A DNA stretch of 64,000 bases from Macrophomina tecta (Eukaryota; Ascomycota; Dothideomycetes; Botryosphaeriales; Botryosphaeriaceae), in NCBI GenBank assembly GCA_024180945.1, contig JAKSGN010000038.1, positions 3,162,001-3,226,000 on the forward strand, written 5' to 3'. Each line of letters opens with the position of its first letter. Position 1 is the first letter of the stretch. The notes below the pieces were generated by a model. It worked only from the letters and a program-made list of their open reading frames with translations. It ran no database searches and was not told the origin of the DNA. A program made the position numbers and the translations under genes. Positions 11,252-20,153 of this stretch are shown in pieces.

Positions 11252-11667
11252 TCAGCTCTTGCAGTATGTACCGACCAAGCTCGTGCTGGTAGTGTACATG
11301 CTTCCGCTCTCCGAATCATCCTCCACCAGCTCAGCATTGGGATCATAAGTGCAGCAGTCGGCTCCGCAGCCACCGCAGTAGACGGTCTCGTCGCTATAGC
11401 AGGCAGTGATACCTCCTCCGCGCTACTGGTCTGTCAGATACATATCCAGAACCCAATACGGCATCATCGAACCTGTTTCTCGCAGACGTGGTGGTTCTTC
11501 AAGCAGCAGTAGCGGCCACCATTCGTTCCCGGATAGCACTGTAGAAAAGGATTGGAAGTCAGCGTGTAGGACGGAGAATGGGAGCGAGGGATCATCCTTA
11601 CGTCGAAGAGAGAGTCTGCAGCCGCAGCCGCGATAAAGGATGCGAAAACGAGAGTGACGAGACGCAT
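11252..11667 (-). CDS. Small cysteine-rich secreted protein, effector-like
   Basis: Three exons on the minus strand, 11667-11602, 11538-11473 and 11422-11252, give a 100-residue precursor. A signal peptide (RLVTLVFASFIAAAAADS) is followed by a mature part with ten cysteines: CYPG, YCC, HVC, ACY, YCGGC, DCC and a final YC three residues from the end. Intron 1 is conventional. Intron 2 (50 nt, donor GTTCGA, acceptor TAG at 11425-11423) is needed because other acceptors create a stop or leave the cysteine-rich frame; its branch point CTGAC is canonical. Size, secretion signal and cysteine density are those of fungal effectors, antimicrobial or surface proteins. No family recognised; function not inferred further. 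Confidence 0.75.
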
Positions 11668-11766
11668 GTTGTCGGGTGATCGTATCGGCGGAAAAATGCC
11701 ACGGGTGTACGTAGTGATGAGTGGTTAGAGATCTGTCATTCGGAAGCTGGTTCCAGATTTCTCGCC

Positions 11767-11774
11767 CTTTATAT
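11767..11774 (-). promoter_or_regulatory. Probable TATA box of the cysteine-rich protein gene
   Basis: ATATAAAG on the minus strand, about 100 bases before the ATG at 11667: good position and sequence for a strongly expressed gene. Confidence 0.5.
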
Positions 11775-12052
11775 CCCTCGCTCCCAGCAACGGACGCTGG
11801 AATTGTGCCATCAGGGGTTTACACGACTACGAGCTGCATCGTATGGCTCTCTTGTTCTGGGTTAATGCTCATCACGAGGCCTTCTAGAGGGACGCATTAT
11901 CGCTAGTCGAGCGGAGCCTCAAAGTTATCGTGCACTAAATGGGAACGCTCCGAGTCAGTCTCCAGACAATGAGGCCTGTGCAGGTTTTCGCTGGCCCATC
12001 GTCTTTGCTCTTAGCGTGCTGAATGAAGGCTTCTCTCTGCAGAAGAAGGACC

Positions 12053-12081
12053 TTTTTTTTTTTTTTAAAAAAAAAAAAAAA
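12053..12081. repeat. T14-A15 palindromic run
   Basis: Fourteen T are followed directly by fifteen A, a perfect self-complementary block with no spacer. Confidence 0.85.
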
Positions 12082-13083
12082 GAATTAGCACACGGTGCAT
12101 GCTCCTAGGCATACTGCTTACCATGTCCTGGAAGCTTGTATTCATCAATTTATGGTGTTGAAAGTGCGCCGGGTACTCCCGTCGTGCCCCTGACGGATCT
12201 GCAAAACAAGCAACGCAGACCCGGCCCTAGCATGCTTAGCTGTGCTTAGGGCTCCCTCGCAAACACGGACCCCTTTTGTCATAACCATCTTCAGTTCCGA
12301 GCGTGATGGCGCTATCAGAGCACCGAAGCAGCAGATGTGGACACCCTGGCAAGTGTCCGGCCCGTCCACCCGTGCCGGGACGGTTGCTTGAGCTTCTCTT
12401 AGTAGAGGCACGTTGTGATGCTTGACGTGGAGCTTGCCGTGAGCGTGTTGAAAGGCGCTGGTATCGAACAGCTTGCATGCTGATGACGTGGACGCTAGTT
12501 GGCGCGCGGCCGACCAATGCCACGAGCGGTGGTGCCGCCACAAATTGGCCGATGGCGCTCTGTTGCCTTGTGGGCAAGCGCAAGAAAAAAACAAAATGCC
12601 CCGATGTTCTTCTTTGTCTCATGGGAAGTACTTTTCGGGTAGTGCTCCTTTCTGAAAGGGAACAGGCTGCAAAAGGCATGGATGCCACTGATTCGTCGAG
12701 ACCGGCCTACAGTCATCGCGACGCAGTTGATCGGGCCGGTCCTCTCCAAGGACGGGGCTATCAAGACCTAGTGCGCTGTCACTTGTGTTGACAGTTCCGA
12801 CGACTCGAGGGCGGAAGCTACGAAGAGTTGATATCCGCACATTAAGAGCAATGCAATTATTCAGAGCTCGCCAGGTCGGCGGACCGCAGCATGTGGCAGA
12901 AGCCTTAGGACGTGATATCTTCTCTTACAGCACTTCGAACACATCTCGATATAAAGCCACCCGCACGTGATGAGGTCTCGACGAGAACAAAAAACGAAGG
13001 AGAGCATGGGCCGAGGTGCCCGCTGTGCCGTTTATTGGTGGCCTTTTTTCGTCGTGGGTCTCGGTAGCCGAAATTGGCACTGA

Positions 13084-13545
13084 GACTGCTGCCTGAAAGG
13101 AGAGTTTGATCCGACTCCTACTTCAAGTCGGCTGGACTTGCACAGCTTCCCCAAACTCAGAGACATCCACGTCAATTCCAAGTGCTTCTTCCCTCCCGGA
13201 GAGCCCAAACAGCATATTTCCAAGCTCCTCCCCTTGAGCGTGGAGTCCTTAGAAGTGCTCTTTGACCCCTACGATGGCGCAGTAAAACGCACCATCAACG
13301 GCAGCCCGGATGTGGACGACTATCAGTGGATCATCGATGTAGTTCGAGGCACGCGAGGACGCCTTCCACGATTGGTACGGCTCAATGTAGAGGTGGAAGA
13401 CGTCTCTGGAGCTGCGTATTGCGACGTGTCTGTCCCTGTCGTAGGGTTTCAAGATTGGGAGCCGCCAGCTCACGTCAGAGTGTTAATCGATGGTGGATTT
13501 CCCGCAGTGAAAGTGAAGTTGAGGATATGGAGTCAAGGTGAGTAG
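13084..13545 (+). pseudogene. F-box/LRR-like protein relic (3' part)
   Basis: An open frame from 13084 to a stop at 13543-13545 carries HSFPKLRDIHV and LPLSVESLEVLFD, motifs of the C-terminal part of fungal F-box proteins, in which leucine-rich strands list targets for an SCF ubiquitin ligase. There is no F-box, no upstream exon and no plausible start within the preceding kilobase, so it looks like a truncated remnant. A real short gene with an unseen upstream exon is less likely. Confidence 0.45.
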
Positions 13546-14089
13546 GAGTAGAAGTATGAGCTCACATCATGGTATGCCCAGCGCCTGGAAGGACAACGCT
13601 CACCATGTAAGTGCGGTTCGACTTGGACAACCAAGACAATCTTGCTGGATGCTGGTTCCTGCTATTTGTCAGAGGGTGGTTAGAGGCACCAGCAGGACGT
13701 GAAAGGTTCCAGTGTCCACCGCTATGGTGTTTCTGGCTTAGGCTGCTTGCTTCAGCAGCTTGGTCAACACCGAGGCAGCGTTGGCACTGGTTGCCGGGCG
13801 TTGCAACCTCCTTCATCAATTAACCTTTCTTCTCTCGTTTGGTTCACCAGTTAGGTTCATTACTATCTACGACCGCGTTCCAGCATGTGGAATCCCAGCT
13901 GCGTAACCCGGTAGGCTCACCCGCTCATAGAGAAAGATATTGCGAGCAGGTGATTGGTAGTAAAACCCCCATCCAAAGCGCGTTTGCTCAACATTTGTGG
14001 CGGTAGGACATGCAGACGTGAATTCCTTCAGGTATTACTGTCTTTTCAATTTCAACATAATATGTGTTACGACACCAGCAGGAGGGGAC
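13546..14089. other. Intergenic, nothing recognised
   Basis: Leads into the AT-rich tract at 14090. Frames here (for example 13562-13819 minus) lack support. Confidence 0.4.
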
Positions 14090-14520
14090 GGAGGAAGGGC
14101 GGCCCTACTCCCCAGAAAAGGCCCTAACCCCTCGAAGCGGGAAATCCTTAGCCCGGATCACGCCCTAAAGGGCAGAGGGTGGATCTATTACCTAGCGTAC
14201 TAACTATAGATCACTCGGCTTACTAGATCACGGTAAGCTAGCCAGTAATCCACCGTAATCTAACTAAATACCCTATATATATAGGCTATACTCGTTTACA
14301 GTAGATAGGACCCTCGTAGTTAACTTATTAATTAATTTATACCCTAATCTTATATACGAAACCTCTTCTACCTATCGCAACGGCCCCTAGAAAGCCTAAG
14401 CTACCCGACGATACGCCCGATCTCCCCTAGAAAGAGTAACGGCGTAATAATATGGAATAAGTCTTCTAAAATCGTAAAATTTCCCTCCCTAACTACATTC
14501 TATATCTTATTGTGTAGCAG
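14090..14520. repeat. AT-rich RIP-like repeat relic
   Basis: Composition changes abruptly: TpA is very frequent (CTATATATATAGGCTATACTC type sequence), CpA and TpG are scarce, and stops occur in all frames. This is the pattern left by repeat-induced point mutation (CpA to TpA) in ascomycete repeats. No transposon family can be read from it. Confidence 0.6.
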
Positions 14521-14581
14521 CATCTAAATTGTGATCACCCCGCAATGCGAGCGACGCATAGGTCCAGGCCTCTTGCCCATA

Positions 14582-15415
14582 TCATCTGCCTACTAGACTA
14601 TTAAAGTCCTCAAACTGCTGCTGTCGCTCTTGTTCCCATCCGTCAAACGCCACCTTCGACAGGCCAACTGCGACCTGATCCTTCCCGGCATCCAACTGGG
14701 CCCATGTAGCCTCCGCAAATTCCTCCAGTGGCATGGCCATCGTCGCGAGGTCTTTGACATAATCTTCCTCACTCCCCTTGACCATGTCCGTGTACACTAT
14801 CGGTGGGAATATCTCGATGACCCTGCAATCTGTGCAGCGCAGCTGGCGACGCAGGCACAGGATGAAGTGGTGCAGAGCGGCTTTGGTCGCGCTGTAAGTC
14901 GGCAACAGTTGGATTGGAAAGAACGCCAAGGCGGATGTTGTGTAGATCAGGCTCGTCGGCTGCCCCTCTTTCGCCAACAGGAAAGGCAGCAAGGCTGCCG
15001 TGAGGTGCACGAATGACGTGTAGTTGGTTGTTAGCTCGTTCTCGAACGCGGCCATGTCGAGCGAGTCCGGGTCGGAGAAGTTCAGGATCTCATGCACCCC
15101 GGAGTTGAGGAACGCGCAGTCGAGGTCGGGATTCGCTGCCGTGACTTCGGTGATAAAATCGCGGATAGAGGACAGCTTCGTGATGTCAAAGACGTGAGCG
15201 GTGGCATTGTCGGAACCATGCTCCGCAACGAATGAGGACAGGCGGTCCGCCCGCCGGCCTACAACGACGACTTTGATCCCCGCGGCCACGAACTGAGAGG
15301 CTAGTGCCGAGCCTATACCTGACGTGCCGCCGACGACTAAGATCTTTTTGTATGGGAACGGCTTGCTAGCAGGTTTCGTGGCGGGGCTGACAGTTTGCGT
15401 GGTAAGAGCCGCCAT
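14582..15415 (-). CDS. Short-chain dehydrogenase/reductase (DltE-like)
   Basis: Single exon, 277 residues from the ATG at 15415; the open frame continues upstream to 15520 but that extension lacks SDR similarity. The Rossmann nucleotide site is GGTSGIGSA, followed by the NSG variant of the NAG motif (LNSGVHE) and the active-site YSATK. VVGRRADRL after beta-2 suggests NADP(H) preference. Substrate unknown. It sits alone between a RIP-like tract and a 1.7-kb non-coding stretch, so context does not help. Confidence 0.85.
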   Translation of the reverse strand: MAALTTQTVSPATKPASKPFPYKKILVVGGTSGIGSALASQFVAAGIKVVVVGRRADRLSSFVAEHGSDNATAHVFDITKLSSIRDFITEVTAANPDLDCAFLNSGVHEILNFSDPDSLDMAAFENELTTNYTSFVHLTAALLPFLLAKEGQPTSLIYTTSALAFFPIQLLPTYSATKAALHHFILCLRRQLRCTDCRVIEIFPPIVYTDMVKGSEEDYVKDLATMAMPLEEFAEATWAQLDAGKDQVAVGLSKVAFDGWEQERQQQFEDFNSLVGR

Positions 15416-17141
15416 ATGATCAGCTGAGGTATATAGTGCCGTGGAAAGCAACCAGAGATAAGTCGTATCATCGACGGTTGCCTGGAAGTCGCATCTGTCG
15501 CTGCGGTGGTAGAACACCAAGCAGGCAGGGAGAACTATAAAAGGAACATGAACAGTCGGTGAAGCAGGACTACGCCCTCCTGGTCAATGCCGCCGAATGC
15601 CTGAGCATCGACATCACCCTGGTTACGGAGACTGTGTACACATACGTCATTGCATAGAAACATGGTCTGATTCCGCCACTGGAATTTGCGGATAGTCTGA
15701 AAATGAAAACTGTCATAGGAGCACAATAGATTACCAAAAACCACACCCCACGAATCAGCATGAATGTCATCTCGCTACTGCGTCGTCTTGACTTGCCCAT
15801 AGATACGTAAATGTTAACGATCAACGCTGTGAGCGTGGGCTCTCGGATAAGGATATACGGTATACGGCATACGGTATCAGTAATCAGTCATTCAGTCGAT
15901 TTTCTCGGGAGATTCCCGAGCTTTTCAATTCAATCCACGGGATACATTTAAACCGGCAGCTTATTTGGTGGAATCCGGACTTAGTTGAGGCGGCTGATTT
16001 AGTTGAAGGCCTAGTAAACTTGGATATGTTGGGTTCAAAGCACTTTTTCACCGGCGCAAATTCAGGGACGGCATAGTGACTTGTGTGTTGAAGTATGTGG
16101 TTATCACGTACTTTTAAACCTCACCAAATATAGCTAGCTATGTTTCTCCATGATAAGAAGCCCCTTTCGGGCCTCCCTCTCCGAATCCATGCCAACTCTT
16201 GCCGTTGACCGATTGAATGAGCTGGCAGCGCACGGTCCAAATTTTTGCTCAAGGACCATTCTGATGCAAAACGATTTTTCTTTCCAATGACTTAAGCCGA
16301 TAGTTGTTGAAAAGCTGCCTGGAAACGCTCCAGGAACTGACCACTCGTGGACCGAGCTTCCGGTTGAGAGAAAGCTTGTCGTAGCTACCGCTTCTAGTTC
16401 AAACCTCTAAGTTGAGTGCAATAAAGCTTTACTATGAAAACATGAGCGAGTCCCCTGCGGACCCAAAGTATCATAAGAAATCACCCGAGGACTGTTTCTG
16501 GTGATGCTGAAGGGCATGCAAAAGGCTTCATACTGAGACAAGAGAGATTACAAGCGAACAATATCAATATCCTGTAACTACCCTGCCGCAAGACTAACCT
16601 ATGGTATGAGCGGCCGCACTACGAGAAATGAACTGGTGGGGTATTGTTCTATTTGGGACTACATGAGGACAACAGGAAGGAGTTTCCGCTGCTGGTGACT
16701 TTCCTTCGAAGAAGCTGCTCGAAATCCAACAGAGAGATACCGTAGTCCTGACCGCATCATACATGTAGCTCCATCCGATGAGTGACAGACAGACTTGCTT
16801 GTTTCCGAAGTAGCCATCCTCGTCTCCATTTTTCCACGTCTTGATTAATCGGCCACCATGTACTTGTTTGAACTCAATGGTTGTCCCTCAGAGGGCCTTC
16901 GGTGAAACTGCAAACTATCTAACAAGGGCCAAGAGCCACTATACTACATTTAGATATTCTCATTTGGACTATCTACTGCTACACGCATGTTCGTCTTCAA
17001 ACAGTTCCTTGCTCCAGGTGCACATTGTTCTGCGCTGCGCTCTCTATAGCGCAACAAGATTTTGAGGAGAAATTCGTCTCTTTCACGGAGTTTTACCATG
17101 ACCTTTGCCGATTTAGCAAAATGAGCAATATGAGTGTCGCC
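15416..17141. other. Non-coding stretch between two dehydrogenase genes
   Basis: About 1.7 kb, AT-richer than flanking genes. A short imperfect repeat of ATACGGT units occurs at about 15854-15877. No exon, RNA gene or transposon ends seen. Confidence 0.5.
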
Positions 17142-18188
17142 TTAATGAGATGCTAGCGCCACAACATCCGTATCCCTAGCCTGAAACAAACGTAGAAACC
17201 ATTGCGGTAAACCCCGAAGCAACGTGAGGATAGCCATCTGAGATGGAATGATCAATCTTCCCCCGTACCCAGAGAGAACTTGCTGGATAACAGCGTCTGC
17301 TACCTCGCTTGCCCCTAGCAGATAGCCTCGAAACTCGCCCTGTTTCGTAAGGCCATCAATCAGAGGAGTGCGCACGAAAATCGGGTGAACAATGCTGGAT
17401 TCTCCGTCAAAATACGTGCCGTGCAAGCAGAGGTGTTCGAACATGAAACTACTCACGTTGTCCGCACTTTATCTGCGCCGTAGCGGGTCCGGAGCTCCTG
17501 AGCCACCCCCTCATGGAATGCCATAGCCGCAGACTTCGTACAGGCGTAGGATACATTCTGCGCCTGCGTGTAGAAACTAGCCATGCTTGCAACCGTAACA
17601 ATGTGGCCATGGTTCTTCGCAATCATGCCAGGCAGAAGTTCTTGCACCAGTGTGAAATGAGCAAATATATTCACGTCGAAGATGCGCCGACGTTCATCAT
17701 CGCTTTCGTCGAGGATGTTTTTGAATAAGACTATTCCCGCATTGTTGATGAGCACAGACGGGGACCCATGGGCGTCTCTGATGTGTCGTACGGCCGTCCT
17801 GATGGCTGAAGTAGACGTAAGGTCCACATGATGGTAAAATACCACGCCCGATTCTGTGGCGGGTCAACTCTTCGTCATCCAAAAGCATGCATAAGAACTC
17901 ACCAGTAACACTGACGTCGGGTGCAACAACGTCTAGGACGATGGTCTTGACCTTCAGAGCCCGAAGGCGGCTGACTATTTCCGCGCCGATTCCACTTGAT
18001 CCTCCGGTAACAATGACGAGTTCCTTTGACCAGTTCCAGGACGTATCTCGAACAAAGTTGTTGAGGCTCCAATGGGAGAGCCACGAGCTGAGCCGGCTTA
18101 CTACTCCGATGCCGAAGAAGCAAAGAGAGGCAGCGATGGCCTTCTGTGCCACCGTCAACGACATGCTACCAAAGAGCTCGGGCTTCAT
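17142..18188 (-). CDS. Membrane-anchored retinol-dehydrogenase-like SDR
   Basis: Three exons on the minus strand, 18188-17903, 17853-17457 and 17394-17142, encode 311 residues. An N-terminal hydrophobic segment (AIAASLCFFGIGVV) fits a membrane anchor. SDR motifs follow in order: TGGSSGIG, NNAGIV, catalytic YACTK and the VHPIFVRTPLI segment after the active site. The pattern matches the SDR16C/DHRS group (retinol or sterol-type dehydrogenases), whose fungal members act on unidentified lipophilic alcohols or ketones. Intron 2 (62 nt) rejoins VRTT to IVHP exactly as in the family. The start at 18188 is the first ATG; the frame reaches further only by a GTG. Confidence 0.85.
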
Positions 18189-20153
18189 AAAAAGCAGGTA
18201 AGTCACGGTTCCCACGGAAAAAGGCTACAGCAGAGCAAAATGACTCTCTAAACTGAGAACTCTACGGGAAATAAAAGGATTGGATGTTCGAGGGACAGAT
18301 ATGATGTTAAGTTGGACGTGGGGTGAGGCTTTAAAGAGAGAGTACTCATACAAATGTTATTCGCTCACATGAAGAGACGACGCGCTTTGACTGCAAAGTT
18401 GAACGCCGAACATGCCTCGGCCTCTCGTCTATTACTGAACGTTTACGTCTCCCATTGAATCATGATCTACAACTTCGGAACATCTAAATCACTCCGTGGC
18501 GGAATTTGTCCGATGCTGAATGTCTCCACTACGAAGGGAATAATTCCTGACCTGACTTGTAGCCAAGGTTAACGTTCTCCGTAGTGACGCATCCTCGCCC
18601 TCAGATTCCTAGAAGCGGAAGGTCGGGAACAGAGCACGAAAACGGATTCATACCATCGATAGAACCAAGCTGGGTGTATTCTTGGCATAAAAATTGGGCG
18701 GTTGCAGGGGCACCCGGGATTCTCCGCTGCCTGCAGACATCTGTTAGTTGACACTGAAGCAGTACCCAGTACCGGAGACCCGCGTAATCAGGTCACATCC
18801 GCTGAATCGAGCGCAGCGTTACCTGGACGCGTTCGGCTACGCAGAAAGTATTCCTGGCGTCGATCAAATCGCATTGTCTTCTGGGACTCTAGCCTGCCCG
18901 GTACCCGCGTGTACACAGCCACAGCGTATAGAAAGCGGGCTTAGTCTACTTTAACCTTAATGCGTTCGTTTCTCGTGAAGGAACTGCTCGAGCCACGCTT
19001 GCACTGTTACGGATAGATATGGATTCAAGAGCGGAAAGATGGGTGCTGCAATATATGTGATCGTTGCCAACCCTGAACACGCGCGAAAGAGCTCTCGCAC
19101 TGTTCTCTCGCATGAACCCAATGGATGGTAACGCTTGTAAAGAAAAAAGCAGAAAAGAAACGACCTAGGAAGCGTATACTATGATGTAGGCCTTTGTTTG
19201 ATGTGCTTATGCTGATATTATTTCGGCTTGGCCGTGCCCAATACGCCAAATCTCATGGTGCAGTGAGGCTCGCCATCACCAATCCAGAACGGCACACCGT
19301 TTAGTGCGATCGGTGAGAGCTCCGGTTACGCAATCTACCTCACCAAGGAACCTCAATGTGAGAACGTCTGATCAATAATCCAAAGGATCACTTTGCCAGG
19401 GCTTTCGCAAGGCGTGCAGATGGCATTGTCGCCGGTGCTTTTTTTTCAGACGCAGTTGCAGCTGGTACAAAGACACCTAATCGGGACGCATAAATGCAGT
19501 CTGGCCAGGCAGTCCAACTGGCATATTTGCTGGGCTTTATTGCTTTCTCAGTATTCGCGTTTGTGAATCTACCTGGCCACTTGAGTCAGCCGTGGTGGCA
19601 GAGCCACCAGAGCACCTATAAATCCGCATAAATGGGTCAGTGAAAGAGAAAACCATTCGCGGTAGGCAACATTCAGGAAGCCAAATATGAAGGACATTTG
19701 GAATCCTCATCCGGTATTCCTTTCAGTTTTCTAAGAGAAGACCCCAGTGATTTCTTTTGCACATATTGGCTCATTATCTCCTGGTTTTATCAGACCTCTT
19801 CATGCATTCTCACATTTCGTTTGTTGTTTAAATAGGTTAGGACGACCCTAAGAGCAGCGTTCATCTCATCTATTCGTCTATTTTGGCATCTTCAAGCTCT
19901 TTACCTGCAAAAGAAGCTTTTAATGGCAATCCCAATAATCATCTCTTAATACCCACTTCCCGTCGGCGACCGCATGAGTGTGGGAGAAAAGTGTACATCT
20001 ATCCGTAAACGCCTTCGCTAGACCGGCGAGAAAATGCTAACCCCTCTAACACAACCCTGCCGGAATCCGGAAGCAGAGCCTGGATCCACCGAATAACTTT
20101 TGTTCGCCAAGCCACTGCCCAAACGGGAGAATAAAAGAAGGAGAATTGTCCAC
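18189..20153. other. Non-coding stretch of about 2 kb
   Basis: No exon with conserved motifs on either strand; open frames are short (under 105 codons) and overlap one another. Nothing else recognised. Confidence 0.5.

Larger units (their letters stand above)
11668..13083. other. Intergenic, no supported gene
   Basis: Overlapping frames of 100-150 codons on both strands at 12145-12790 show no codon bias, motif or start context and are treated as chance. Includes the T/A palindrome at 12053-12081. Confidence 0.5.

Noticed and set aside
12145..12790. Several 100-150-codon frames on both strands
   Set aside because: Mutually overlapping, random-looking translations with no start context or conserved residue pattern.
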